Of a DNA stretch of 64,000 nt, positions 37,472 to 46,916 are shown one piece after another. Every line of letters starts with the position of its first letter. The first letter of the stretch is position 1. The position numbers and the translations under genes are program-made. The DNA lies in contig CAWEYC010000012.1 of assembly GCA_963813195.1 (NCBI GenBank), positions 310,001-374,000 of the forward strand. Reading direction: 5' to 3'. The notes under the pieces are model-generated. The model ran no database searches and was not told the origin of the DNA. It saw only the letters and a list, made by a program, of their open reading frames with translations. The stretch comes from Roseiarcus sp963813195. Lineage in GTDB: Bacteria > Pseudomonadota > Alphaproteobacteria > Rhizobiales > Beijerinckiaceae.

Positions 37472-37885
37472 ATGAGCATGATTACTGAATATTCCCCAAT
37501 TCGCATTGTCAGTCCCGCCGGATTCGACCCTGGGACAGCGCAGACGCCGGGGTCCGTGCGCTTGGCGGCGGTCGCGCCTCAGCTTGGCATCCAATCGGTG
37601 TTGTGGGGCGGGTTGTTCGAGGTCAAGCCGGGAGCTCGCACGGGCATCCATCATCATGGCGAGCAGCAGACGATCGCCTATGTCCTGTCGGGCATCTGCT
37701 CGGTTCGCTGGGGCGCGAGGGGCGAACACGCCGCGCACGCGAAAGCCGGCGATTTCATCCATGTGCCTGCCTTCCTCCCGCACATGGAGGTCAATCCGTC
37801 GGATTCGGAATCCTTTCACTGGGTGGTCGTGAGGAGCACCTCGACGCCGATCGTGGTGAACCTGCCGGACCAGACTTGGCCATAG
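37472..37885 (+). CDS. Cupin-domain protein
   Basis: A 137-residue single-domain cupin. Cupin motif 1 is GARTGIHHHGEQQTIAYVLSG with the metal-binding His cluster and Glu, and motif 2 is AGDFIHVPAFLPH with another His. Such proteins bind a metal and a small ligand; the function of this one is unknown. Two ATGs (37472 and 37478) are close. It lies between the DUF4142 protein and the Pao aldehyde oxidoreductase, presumably as part of the same transcription unit. Confidence 0.85.
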   Translation: MSMITEYSPIRIVSPAGFDPGTAQTPGSVRLAAVAPQLGIQSVLWGGLFEVKPGARTGIHHHGEQQTIAYVLSGICSVRWGARGEHAAHAKAGDFIHVPAFLPHMEVNPSDSESFHWVVVRSTSTPIVVNLPDQTWP

Positions 37886-37962
37886 GCGACACCTCGCCCC
37901 GCGGCCACGCCTTCCGCCGCGAGCAGGGTATCCGAGCGGCGATGGCAAGAGTTGGAGCAGTC

Positions 37963-38619
37963 ATGAGTCAAAATTCGGACACTCGACATCATGTTTCGCG
38001 ACGCACGGTGCTCGAGGCCGGCGCCGCCGCGGCCGCCGTTTCGTTCGTCGGCCACCCGCAATTTGCGCTGGGCGCCGACACGCCCGATGCCGCAGCGCCG
38101 CCGGCCCCCGTGAACGTCGGCCTTCAGATCAACGGTCGTCACCACGCACTGGCAGTCGATACCAGGACGACGCTGCTCGATGCGCTGCGTGAGCATCTCG
38201 CGCTCACCGGCACGAAGAAGGGCTGCGATCAAGGGCAATGCGGCGCGTGCACGGTGATCGTCAACGGGCAGCGCATCAACAGCTGCCTGACGCTCGCGGT
38301 GATGCATGCCGACGATGAAATCACCACCATCGAAGGCTTGGCGAACGGTGGCGACCTCCATCCGATGCAGGCCGCTTTCGTGCATCATGATGGATTGCAA
38401 TGCGGGTATTGCACGCCCGGCCAGATTTGTTCGGCCGTGGCGCTTCTGGCCGAACATAAGGCCGGCTGGCCAAGCTACGTCACCGCGGACGTCGCGACCA
38501 CGCCCGTCCTCACCGACGCCGAGATCGCCGAACGGATGAGCGGCAATATCTGTCGGTGCTCGGCGTACGCCAATATCGTTGCGGCGATCCGCGACGTGGC
38601 CGAGGGAGACCAGACATGA
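37963..38619 (+). CDS. paoA: Aldehyde oxidoreductase, 2Fe-2S subunit
   Basis: A 218-residue 2Fe-2S subunit of a periplasmic molybdenum aldehyde oxidoreductase. A twin-arginine signal (SRRTVLEAGAAAAAVSF) covers residues 12-28. Plant-type cluster Cys are 88, 93, 96 and 108; second-cluster Cys are 147, 150, 197 and 199. The Tat signal matches E. coli PaoA (YagT). It is the electron-transfer partner of PaoB and PaoC and overlaps paoB by 4 bp (ATGA). The ATG at 37963 has a GGAG ribosome binding site; an ATG at 37942 is possible. Confidence 0.92.
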   Translation: MSQNSDTRHHVSRRTVLEAGAAAAAVSFVGHPQFALGADTPDAAAPPAPVNVGLQINGRHHALAVDTRTTLLDALREHLALTGTKKGCDQGQCGACTVIVNGQRINSCLTLAVMHADDEITTIEGLANGGDLHPMQAAFVHHDGLQCGYCTPGQICSAVALLAEHKAGWPSYVTADVATTPVLTDAEIAERMSGNICRCSAYANIVAAIRDVAEGDQT

Positions 38620-39596
38620 AGCCGTTTCGCTACGAACGGGCCACCGGCGTCGCGTCCGCCTGCGCATCGGCGGCGGAGCCTGCCGTCAAGTTCATCGCCG
38701 GCGGCACCAACCTGCTCGATCTCATGAAGCTTGAGATCGAGACGCCGGCGCATCTTGTGGACATCGGTTCGTTGCCCCTTGCCGAGGTGGAAGAGACTGC
38801 CGACGGCGGTTTGCGTGTCGGCGCGCGGGTCACGAACAGCGCCCTGGCGGCCGACATGCGGGTCCGCCGTCGCTATCCCGTCCTGTCGCAGGCGATCCTG
38901 GCCGGAGCCTCTACGCAGCTGCGCAACAAGGCCACAACGGGCGGGAATCTGCTCCAGCGCACGCGGTGCCCATACTTTTATGACACGACCAAGCCGTGCA
39001 ACAAACGAACGCCGGGCGCGGGCTGCGCCGCACTGGGCGGCCTCAACCGGATGAACGCCGTGCTGGGCGTGAGCGACCATTGCATCGCCGCCCACCCGTC
39101 CGACATGGCGGTGGCGATGTCGGCGCTCGAGGCGCAGGTGGAGACCGTAGCCCCCGGCGGCGCCACACGGACGATCCCGATCGACGCGCTCTATCGTCCG
39201 CCGGGCGATACGCCTCATATCGAAACGGTGCTGGCGCCGGGCGAGCTGATCCGGTCGGTGGTCCTGCCCCCGCCGCCGCCCGGCCGTCAGATCTATCGCA
39301 AAGTGCGCGACCGCGCTTCCTTCGCGTTCGCGCTCGTTTCGGTCGCGGTCGTCGCGGCGCGCGAAGGGGACAGGGTGGGCGCCGCGCGCGTCGCATTCGG
39401 CAGCCTCGCCTACAAGCCATGGCGATCGACGGAAGCCGAGGCCGCGCTGAAAGGCGCCTCGGCGCAACGGGCGTCTTTCGACGCCGCCGGCATAGCCGCG
39501 CTCGAGGACGCGCACGGCTACGGCCACAATGATTTCAAGATCCCGCTCGCACGCCGAACGCTGCGGGCCGCGTTGGCCGAAGCGGTGGGCGCCTGA
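38616..39596 (+). CDS. paoB: Aldehyde oxidoreductase, FAD subunit with 4Fe-4S site
   Basis: A 326-residue FAD-binding subunit of the xanthine dehydrogenase family: FIAGGTNLLDLMK (26-38) and TTGGNLLQRTRC (107-118). An insert holds Cys118, Cys128, Cys137 and Cys155, the 4Fe-4S ligands characteristic of PaoB and 4-hydroxybenzoyl-CoA-reductase-like subunits. FAD accepts electrons from the Mo site via the Fe-S clusters. The start codon overlaps the paoA stop; paoC follows 12 bp later. The complex acts in the periplasm with PaoA carrying the Tat signal for co-export. Confidence 0.92.
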   Translation: MKPFRYERATGVASACASAAEPAVKFIAGGTNLLDLMKLEIETPAHLVDIGSLPLAEVEETADGGLRVGARVTNSALAADMRVRRRYPVLSQAILAGASTQLRNKATTGGNLLQRTRCPYFYDTTKPCNKRTPGAGCAALGGLNRMNAVLGVSDHCIAAHPSDMAVAMSALEAQVETVAPGGATRTIPIDALYRPPGDTPHIETVLAPGELIRSVVLPPPPPGRQIYRKVRDRASFAFALVSVAVVAAREGDRVGAARVAFGSLAYKPWRSTEAEAALKGASAQRASFDAAGIAALEDAHGYGHNDFKIPLARRTLRAALAEAVGA

Positions 39597-39608
39597 GGAG
39601 CAACGACC

Positions 39609-41726
39609 ATGGTTGAAAGCACGCAGGCCGACGTGATCGGCCAACCTCTCGATCGCGTCGATGGCGCGCTCAAGGTGACCGGCCGAGCCACCTACGCCTT
39701 TGAATACGCGACGCAAGGCAGCGCCGCTTATGGCGTCATCGTCAGCGCCTCGATCGGCAAGGGCCGCATCCGCGCGGTCGACGCGCGTGATGCTCGGGGA
39801 GCGCCGGGCGTGCTGCTCGTATTGACCAAGGACAATGCGCCTCCCCAGACGCCGTGGGGACCGGTCGACTTGCCGGACCGCTTCGCCCGCGCCGAGCCCG
39901 CGCTCAACACCGACGAGGTGCTGTATTTCGGCTTCCCTGTCGCCCTCGTCGTCGCCGACACGTTTGAGCGGGCCAGCGCCGCCGCCGCGATGGTCCGTGT
40001 CCAGTATGATTCATTGCCGGGCGACTATGACCTCGACGTCGCCGGCCCCTCCGCGGAGAACCCAGGTCGAATCGATGGCGACCTGCCCGCCGACAGCGCC
40101 GTTGGCGACTTCGAATCCGCTTTCGCCAACGCGCCGGTGCAGATCGATGCGCACTACACCACGCCCTATCAGCACCAGGCCCCAATGGAGCCGCATGCGA
40201 CACTGGCGGCGTGGGACGGCGGGATGTTGACCGTACATACGTCGGCCCAGTTGACGACGAGCCCTCGGGAAGGCCTCGCCCGAACGCTTCAGATCCCCAA
40301 GGAGAATGTTCGTATCGTCACCCGCTACGTCGGCGGCGGTTTCGGCAACAAATTGCCCTACTATGTCGATGCGACGCTCGCCGCGCTCGCCGCCCGCACG
40401 CTCGGTCGGCCGGTCAAGGTCGCGATGACCCGTCCGCAGCTCTTTCAAATCACTACCCACCGCAGCGCATCCGAGCAGCACGTTCGACTGGGCGCCGACC
40501 GCGACGGCCGGCTGGTCGCCTACGGCCAGGATGCCCTCGTGGATTGCGCGCGCTTCGACATTTATACCGAGCCGGTCAGCGGCGCAGCCCGCATGCTTTA
40601 TGCCGCGGCCAACCGACTGACCCGGCATCGCCGCGCAAAGCTGGATCTGCCGCGCTCGGACTCGATGCGGGCGCCGGGCGACGCGATCGGGCTGCTGGCG
40701 CTCGAATGCGCGATGGACGAGTTGGCGGACGCCCTCTCCCTCGATCCGATCGAGTTACGCCTGCGCAACGACACCCAGACCGATCCGGAGCGGAACCGGC
40801 CCTTCTCCTCGCGCCATCTCGCCAATGCGCTGCGCGAGGGCGCCGCCCGTTTCGGGTGGGACAAGCGCGTCGCAAAGCCGGCCAGCGTCCGCGACGGGCG
40901 CTGGCTTGTCGGCCTTGGCGTCGCCTCGGCGATCCGTGGAGACATTCTTCAGAGCGCATCGGCGCGTGCGCGTCTGGAGCGCGATGGCCGCCTGACCGTC
41001 GAGCTGGCGATGACCGACATCGGGACTGGCTCCTACACGATCCTGACGCAGATCGCCGCGGAGACGATGAATTTGCCGGTCGGCCTTGTCGCCGTCAACC
41101 TTGGCGACACCCGCTTTCCGCCCACCGCCGGCTCGGGCGGCTCCTTTGGGGCCGCGACGTCCGGCGCGGCGGTCCTTGCCGCCTGCCGGAAACTCAAGGC
41201 CGGTCTCGCCTCAGGCATGAGGGAAGCTGAGGGCTCGGTCACGCCCGCGGACATGGACAACGCCTATTCGCACGCCGGCTTCGGCGCCCATTTCGCGGAA
41301 GTCGGAGTCGATCGGGACACCGGCGAAGTGCGGGTCAGACGCATGCTCGGCGTATTCGCGGCCGGCCGAATTCTCAACGCGAAGACCGCGCACTCGCAAA
41401 TGATCGGCGGCATGACGTGGGGCATCGGCGCGGCGTTGACTGAAGAGAACCACGTCGACGCGCGTTACGGCTCCTTCGTCAATCAGGATCTGGCCAACTA
41501 CCACGTCGCGGTCAACGCCGACGTCGGGAAGATGGACGTCGTGTTTCTGCATGAGGACGATCCCCATGGCAGCCCGCTGGGCAGCAAGGGCATCGGCGAA
41601 CTCGGAATTTGCGGCGCGGGCGCCGCGATCATGAACGCCATCCACAATGCAACCGGCGCTCGGATCCGGGACTTCCCGGCCACGCCGGACAAGCTTCTGA
41701 CCACGCTTGAAACGCTCGACGCCTAG
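39609..41726 (+). CDS. paoC: Aldehyde oxidoreductase, molybdenum cofactor-binding subunit
   Basis: A 705-residue Moco subunit. It contains RVDGALKVTGRATYAFEY near the start, a binding segment TRYVGGGFGNKL (glycine-rich motif before the Mo site), TGSYTILTQIAAETM, and near the C terminus GSKGIGELGICGAG with catalytic Glu664. The length matches PaoC (YagR, about 730 aa). With PaoA and PaoB it oxidises aromatic and aliphatic aldehydes to acids in the periplasm. The dedicated Moco chaperone gene paoD is not found downstream; an IS630 element lies 70 bp after the stop and may have separated it. Confidence 0.92.
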   Translation: MVESTQADVIGQPLDRVDGALKVTGRATYAFEYATQGSAAYGVIVSASIGKGRIRAVDARDARGAPGVLLVLTKDNAPPQTPWGPVDLPDRFARAEPALNTDEVLYFGFPVALVVADTFERASAAAAMVRVQYDSLPGDYDLDVAGPSAENPGRIDGDLPADSAVGDFESAFANAPVQIDAHYTTPYQHQAPMEPHATLAAWDGGMLTVHTSAQLTTSPREGLARTLQIPKENVRIVTRYVGGGFGNKLPYYVDATLAALAARTLGRPVKVAMTRPQLFQITTHRSASEQHVRLGADRDGRLVAYGQDALVDCARFDIYTEPVSGAARMLYAAANRLTRHRRAKLDLPRSDSMRAPGDAIGLLALECAMDELADALSLDPIELRLRNDTQTDPERNRPFSSRHLANALREGAARFGWDKRVAKPASVRDGRWLVGLGVASAIRGDILQSASARARLERDGRLTVELAMTDIGTGSYTILTQIAAETMNLPVGLVAVNLGDTRFPPTAGSGGSFGAATSGAAVLAACRKLKAGLASGMREAEGSVTPADMDNAYSHAGFGAHFAEVGVDRDTGEVRVRRMLGVFAAGRILNAKTAHSQMIGGMTWGIGAALTEENHVDARYGSFVNQDLANYHVAVNADVGKMDVVFLHEDDPHGSPLGSKGIGELGICGAGAAIMNAIHNATGARIRDFPATPDKLLTTLETLDA

Positions 41727-41796
41727 TTCCGAGCGCTCGCTCCAATGATTCGCTCTCACGGTCAGTCTCCCCTTTTGGCGGCGCCCTGCACTGATA

Positions 41797-42965
41797 CGGT
41801 TTCCGGGTGATCACCTCGGGTTGGCGATTTTCGGCCACCAATGGAATCCGGCCTGGCTCTTGATCTTTTCGCGTTCGCTGGCGAGAGCGGCGCATCGCGT
41901 GGAGATGATTTCGTCAAGGGCCTCGATGGTGGGGATGTGCTTGTTGACGACGGGTTCGTCGACCAACGACCAGAGCGTTTCGGCTGGCTGCACCTCCGGG
42001 GTGTAGGCGGGCTGAAAGACGAGGCGAACGCCGTCCGGGACGACGAGGCCGGCTTCGCCGTGCCAGCCGGCGTTGTCGAGCATCAGCACGATGCGCCGCT
42101 CCCGCCCGGCGCCGGCTTCCTCGGCGAACAGCTGCAGCAGCGCCTCGAAGAACGGCTTGGACACGCCGTTCGAGACGTACCAGAAACTTTCGCCCGTGGC
42201 CGGAGAGACGAACGCCGTCACGTACAGCCATTCGAAGCGATGATGGCCGTGCGCGGTCGGCCGCACGCCGATCGGCGCCCAGACCTGGCGGGTCACCGGC
42301 TTCAGGCCGAGCCGGTGTTCGTCGGTCGCAAAGGCCTCGATCGGCGTGTCGGGATGGAGCGCCGCTTCCTCGGCGACGACTTCGGCGAGTTTTTTTTGAA
42401 CGCCTCTTGCTCCTCGGGCGTCGCCGCTTTCGGGTTGCGCGGCCGCGGCTTCTGGATCGACCAGCCGATCGCCCGCAACGCCTCCCAGCCGCGTTGCGGC
42501 GCGAGCGAGGCTAGCCCCAGTTCGCCCGCCATCCAGCGCGCGACCTTGCCGCTCGTCCAAACTCCGCCGTCGGGCGGCGGATCCGCCAAACGTGCGCGCA
42601 GGCGCTCCAACAGTTCGGGCCTCAGAACCTTCGCCGACGCGCCGTTGCCGCGACGCAGATCGCCCATCGCCGCAGGCCCAAGCGCGTTGTAACGCTCCAC
42701 CAGTTGTTCGATCCAACGCCGCCCAAACGAGGTCATCGCCGCCACCTCGCCGGTCGAATGCCCCTTCGCCAATAGCCAGATCGCCTGAAAATGCCGCGAA
42801 GACGTCACGTCCTCGCACGCCTCGTACCGCTCCTCCAACGCCGCAACGCTCAGATGACCGGCAACGTAGGCCATGCCCGCCTCCCGCGATTCATGGCCGT
42901 TCTATCTACCAGCAGAAATCCCCGACGGGAATCCACAACCCGTCGAGTCAATCAGCCGGAAACCG
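41797..42965 (-). mobile_element. IS630-family insertion sequence, 1,169 bp
   Basis: Imperfect terminal inverted repeats: 41797 onward reads CGGTTTCCGGGTGAT, and the right end 42965 backward reads CGGTTTCCGGCTGAT. Both ends abut a TA dinucleotide (41795-41796 and 42966-42967), the target duplication expected for IS630/Tc1-mariner elements. One transposase in two frames fills it. The element sits between paoC and the AraC-type gene. Confidence 0.88.
41811..42874 (-). CDS. IS630-family transposase, probable programmed -1 frameshift
   Basis: Two frames encode one DDE transposase of about 350 residues. ORF A (42874 to 42302) has the helix-turn-helix part (MAYVAGHLSVAALEERYEAC ... STGEVAAMTSFGRRWIEQLV). 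ORF B (to 41811) continues KKLAEVVAEEAALHP and has the catalytic core FATDEHRLGLKP, VLMLDNAGWHG and TPEVQPAETLWSLV. The join lies at a run of eight A on the coding strand (42390-42397); a -1 slip there gives ...EAFKKKLAEVV. Frameshifting at A-runs is known in several IS families, so I treat the shift as functional rather than as damage. Confidence 0.85.
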
Positions 42966-43156
42966 TATGAGTGGGAATCATACCAAGGTTTGAATTCGGT
43001 CAACTAATGCGCTCCTCGGGATAACCAACGGACGATATCGACTTGTGGCGCACCCGATTAGGTTTGTTTGGTGCTGAAGCTGCGCCTCGATCGAATGCAA
43101 AAGTATTCGCTGATGCCGCCCCTCGGGGTCTTGTCGCAGCATAAGCGGTGAGACGA

Positions 43157-44200
43157 ATGAATGTTCAAGGGGCTTCGATCATGTTTGCCAGATCGATCGC
43201 GCATAACGACGATATTCTTGACGAACGGAGTATTCGTTCTGATCACACCACCCGACGGCGACGCCTCGCCGATCGTGCTCGGTTCGAGCCAGGTCAGGAT
43301 TCGACTGCCCATCACGCGTTCCATTTTGACGAGGAGATCACGCCAAGCGTCAAGGTGACCCCGAGTGACGTCGCGAGGCGCTACACGTTCAGGACGAACG
43401 GCGTCTTTGCCGAGGTGATACGCATCAGTGGCGCGCAACAGGTGGAGCATCGCTTTCGCGGGCGCTCCCATCTGCTGGTCTGCGGCGGGGGTATTCGCGC
43501 CGATGGCGAATCGTGGATTGAAGGACTGCCCCGATCCTCGATACGAGACCTCCGTCGCAAGCTGACATTTGTGCCAGCAGGCCACGAGTACTACGAACGA
43601 CACGACGAACAGCGCGCCGCACTCATCGCATACGTGTATTTCGATAGTTTATGTCCGGCTGGACAGAACACAGATATAGACGAGACGGACCTTCTTCCAA
43701 GACTTCTTTTTGAAGACGACGCGCTTTGGACCACGTCGATGAAACTGCGATCACTGGTCGGAAGTTCATCCGAACAGGAGCGTGCCTATATGGATGCGTT
43801 GCTAAACGTGCTGAAAGCCGAAGTTCTCCGGCACAATAGAGGCGAACGCAAGAGGCCGCTGCCTGCCACCGGAGGTCTTGCGGCTTGGCAGCAAAGGGCA
43901 GTTAGTGATTTCGTCGAGGCGCACATTTCACAACAACTTCACATTGCAACTCTGGCAGATCTTGTAAGACTCAGTCCTTATCATTTCAGTAGGGCGTTCA
44001 AAAAATCTTTCGGGGTTCCGCCCCACAGGTATCACATGATTAGGCGAATAGAAAGAGCCAAATACTTGCTGTCATACCCCTCTATTTCGGTAACCGAGGT
44101 TGGTATGACCTTAGGATTCAGCGAAACGTCGTCGTTCTCTTGCAGCTTCCGAAAGATAGCCGGTTTTACTCCCAGTCAATATCAGCGCAGCTTCAGGTGA
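43157..44200 (+). CDS. AraC-family transcriptional regulator
   Basis: About 347 residues. The C-terminal 100 residues are a double helix-turn-helix AraC domain: AVSDFVEAHISQQLHIATLA, LVRLSPYHFSRAFKKSFGVP, then YHMIRRIERAKYLL, VGMTLGFSETSSFSCSFRK and FTPSQYQRSF. The N-terminal part resembles a cupin-like sensing domain (HFDEEITPSVKV... FVPAGHEYYER). Start is uncertain among GTG 43148, ATG 43157 and ATG 43181 (the last has AAGGGG upstream). It is upstream of, and on the same strand as, a cupin and a monooxygenase-like gene that it may control. The AT content of the C-terminal half is higher than its neighbours, hinting at transfer. Confidence 0.87.
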   Translation: MNVQGASIMFARSIAHNDDILDERSIRSDHTTRRRRLADRARFEPGQDSTAHHAFHFDEEITPSVKVTPSDVARRYTFRTNGVFAEVIRISGAQQVEHRFRGRSHLLVCGGGIRADGESWIEGLPRSSIRDLRRKLTFVPAGHEYYERHDEQRAALIAYVYFDSLCPAGQNTDIDETDLLPRLLFEDDALWTTSMKLRSLVGSSSEQERAYMDALLNVLKAEVLRHNRGERKRPLPATGGLAAWQQRAVSDFVEAHISQQLHIATLADLVRLSPYHFSRAFKKSFGVPPHRYHMIRRIERAKYLLSYPSISVTEVGMTLGFSETSSFSCSFRKIAGFTPSQYQRSFR

Positions 44201-44355
44201 GATCACAACGGACCAGGCCCTTGTCGTTGAACAGGCCCTCGGCCTTCGCCAGATCGCTCATGTCGCAGGTCGGTGGGATGTGTGCCGCGCGTTGCGGGGC
44301 CGATCGCGGCCGGCGGCGTGTTGGCAGGAGCGGAATGACCCGCAGGAGAATCGAG

Positions 44356-44926
44356 ATGAGCTCAGGAATTCCGTCAGGTCGCACGCTTCTCTCTCTCATT
44401 GCCGCCGATGGCGGTGCTTGCTCCAGTCGTCGATCATTGCTGGTCGCGTCGCTACTCGCCGTCCTGCCGCTCGCTTTGCGCGGCACGACGGCGCGAGCCA
44501 GTCAAATCGATCCGGCGGAGACGGCGATTACGTTGCCTGACGCGATTGAGTGGAGCGATTGGAGCGGCGGCCCGCCTCACAGCGGGGAAATGGCGACGCT
44601 CTATGGCGACCTGAATAAGCCAGGGCCCTACCTCGTGCTGATGCGATGGAATCCCTGGCTATATGAGCGCTCCGCATTCTTACGCCACCGATCGGCTCTC
44701 GCTGGTTCTGTCTGGCACATGGTGGGTGAATAGCGGCGCGGACTTCGATCCGGATCATACCGTTCCAGTGCCGGCCGGCGGCTTCGTTCGTCGCGTTGCC
44801 CGCACGCCGCACTATGACGGCGTAAAGCGGGACGCGAAGGCGCCCGCCGTGATCGCCCTTTTTGGCATTGCGCCGGTTCAGTTTGAACTGGTCGATCCAA
44901 CCAAACCGACCTGGCGCCGGGTCTGA
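44356..44926 (+). CDS. Exported cupin-like protein (reading frame shifted once)
   Basis: Two frames join into a protein of about 189 residues. The first (from ATG 44356, AGGAGA ribosome binding site 7 nt upstream) carries an Arg-Arg export signal (SSRRSLLVASLLAVLPLALRG) and AIEWSDWSGGPPHSGEMATLYGDLNKPGPYLVLMRWNP. The second continues as GYMSAPHSYATDRLSLVLSGTWWV and ends PVQFELVDPTKPTWRRV. The PHSYATDRLSLVLSGTWWV segment is a cupin-type motif. One extra base near 44655 breaks the frame. It may be a sequence error. Probably a periplasmic cupin of unknown ligand. Confidence 0.75.
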
Positions 44927-44973
44927 CCTGCTGCGACATCGAGGCGGCCCGCCCCAGAAGAGAGGATGACCGG

Positions 44974-45438
44974 ATGATAGCGCATCGCGACGAAGCGCCC
45001 GAACATGTGGCTGCTGCCAATAACGTAGGCAAAACCCGGCGCACCGTTCTGAAGCGCGCGCTGTCGTTGGCGGCGAGCCTATCCCTGCTGTCCGGTATGA
45101 TCCCCGTGACGGCAAGGGCTGCCGCGAGGAAGAGATCTGGGCCTGCGATTGTGAATGTCGTTACGTTTACGGCGCCCGCCGCAGGAATGGCCCGCTTCCT
45201 CGCAATCAGCAAGGAAAACAGTCGGACCTCGCTCAAAGAAGAACCGGGCTGCATAGGCTTCGAAGTCCTGGTTCCCGAAGGCGAGCCCAATAAAGTTATG
45301 TTCATCGAGTCATACCGGGATGAGGCCGCCTATAAGGCCCATCGGGTGACACCGCATTTCCTGGCATTCGTGAAGGGCTCTCAGGAGATCGGGGTCAAGC
45401 GGTCTGCCCGTGTCGCCAGCCGCTACTATCCGGCTTGA
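44974..45438 (+). CDS. Exported antibiotic-biosynthesis-monooxygenase (ABM)-domain protein
   Basis: A 154-residue protein with a twin-Arg-like signal (KTRRTVLKRALSLAASLSLL, AxA site near residue 47). The mature part is an ABM/dimeric ferredoxin-like domain: VNVVTFTAPAAGMARFLAIS, KEEPGCIGFEVLVPEG and FIESYRDEAAYKAHRVTPHF. ABM domains in quinol monooxygenases and related enzymes act on small aromatic compounds. It follows the exported cupin by 47 bp, so both probably act together in the periplasm. The substrate is not known. Confidence 0.82.
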   Translation: MIAHRDEAPEHVAAANNVGKTRRTVLKRALSLAASLSLLSGMIPVTARAAARKRSGPAIVNVVTFTAPAAGMARFLAISKENSRTSLKEEPGCIGFEVLVPEGEPNKVMFIESYRDEAAYKAHRVTPHFLAFVKGSQEIGVKRSARVASRYYPA

Positions 45439-45607
45439 CAGCCTGCGCGACGGCATCTGAGCGCCAAGGTGGAGGTCGCGCCGACCGCATTTGGTTCGAC
45501 GCCGTCGTGGCGGATTGCAACAATCCGCAGCGGCGGGAAAACATCTTGATTCGTGCAGATTTCGCCCATTTGGCCCTTGCTATCAGCTCTGCTATACCTT
45601 CGGCGCC

Positions 45608-46663
45608 ATGCCGACGGAACTATTGCCGAAAGCGGCGCACGCCGATCATCTCACTGAAGCGCTTCAACGATCTGGAGCGCTTGGCGCCGGTCGCGTTTCC
45701 AATGTCGTGCTGGAGAGTTCGCGCGCTACGATACTCTCACGTATCATCCGGCTGCGCCTGACCTACGAGTGCGCCGTCGGCGCGCCTAGTTCTGTCATCC
45801 TCAAGACGGGTGATCCTGACCGTGCCGGCGGACCATGGATGGCGGGCCGGCAGGAGGTCGCTTTCTACACCCAGGTCGCCCCGGCGATGTCGGCGCGCGT
45901 GGCGCCACGTTGCTTCGAGGCCCACTGGGACACGAACGCGTGGCGCCTCCTGCTCGAAGACCTCACAGACTCGCATGTCATCGCAACGACGTGGCCGCTG
46001 CCGCCGACGACGGAGCAATGCGAAAAGGTCATCACTGCGTGGGCGCGCTTTCACGCCGCATGGTGGGACGATCCACGTCTCGGCGTTTCCTTGGGAGATT
46101 GGATCAGGACCGACGCCATGAACCAACATTTGCGTAAATTCGCGGAACAATTCGGGCGCTTCGCCGATCGGCTCGGTGACCGCCTGTCATTGGATCGGCG
46201 CAGGCTGTACGAGCGATTGGTCGAGGCGGCGCCCCGCCTGCTTGCGGGTTACCACTCGCATCGCAACGCCACGATCGTCCACGGCGACGCGCATTTTTGG
46301 AATTGCTTTCCGCCGAGGGAAAGCGCGGCCGACGACATTCGACTTTTCGATTGGGACAGCTGGCATATCGATGCTGGGACGAAGGACCTCGCCTACATGA
46401 TGGCGATGCACTGGTATCCCGACCGCCGCCGCCGGCTGGAGCGGCCATTGTTGGACAGCTACCACGCCGCCCTCGTTGCAAATGGCGTGAGGGGTTACGA
46501 TCGCCGCGCATTGGATGTCGACTATCGATTGTCGGCCCTGTGGCAGATCATGACGCCGGTGTGGCAAGAGGCGATCAACATCCCGTCTGTGATCTGGTGG
46601 AACAACCTTGAGCGCGCCTTCTTGGCCGTCGACGATCTCGGCTGCCGCGACTTCCTCGACTGA
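45608..46663 (+). CDS. Aminoglycoside phosphotransferase/ecdysteroid-kinase-like protein
   Basis: A 351-residue protein with a kinase-like fold. Visible motifs are GRVSNVVLES (nucleotide-binding part), VILKTGDPD (Lys), the catalytic loop VHGDAHFWNC (Brenner motif) and metal-binding FDWDSW. The spacing fits the phosphotransferase (APH/EcKL) family. Such proteins phosphorylate small molecules such as sugars, aminoglycosides or steroids; no substrate is evident here. The ATG at 45608 follows a start region of lower GC. No close operon partner is obvious; the ABM gene is 169 bp upstream. Confidence 0.82.
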   Translation: MPTELLPKAAHADHLTEALQRSGALGAGRVSNVVLESSRATILSRIIRLRLTYECAVGAPSSVILKTGDPDRAGGPWMAGRQEVAFYTQVAPAMSARVAPRCFEAHWDTNAWRLLLEDLTDSHVIATTWPLPPTTEQCEKVITAWARFHAAWWDDPRLGVSLGDWIRTDAMNQHLRKFAEQFGRFADRLGDRLSLDRRRLYERLVEAAPRLLAGYHSHRNATIVHGDAHFWNCFPPRESAADDIRLFDWDSWHIDAGTKDLAYMMAMHWYPDRRRRLERPLLDSYHAALVANGVRGYDRRALDVDYRLSALWQIMTPVWQEAINIPSVIWWNNLERAFLAVDDLGCRDFLD

Positions 46664-46916
46664 GGTCGCGCGCGTGCAAGCCGCGAGGGTTTAAAAAGCG
46701 CAGTTTCTCTCTGCTTCCTAGTCCAGATGCGATATTCCGGCGCTTTGCCGAGGCGTAGAGGGCCAGGCTAGGTTAGGTTAGGCGACGCAAACTCATGTTT
46801 CCATCGAATTCGTCAAATTCAGCGACGACGGCTACCGGCTTTCGTTACTGAGGAACAAACTGACGCGGCGGACACGTCGCGTCGGATAAACCGCCTAGAT
46901 AAGAAAGGGCATCCCC

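Noticed and set aside
42302..42874. IS630 transposase first frame as a separate dead gene
   Set aside because: It joins the second frame at an A8 slippery run with intact ends, so one programmed-frameshift transposase is a better reading.
46664..46916. Possible small gene before the RidA gene
   Set aside because: No start with ribosome binding site followed by a coherent frame; treated as promoter-bearing intergenic DNA.
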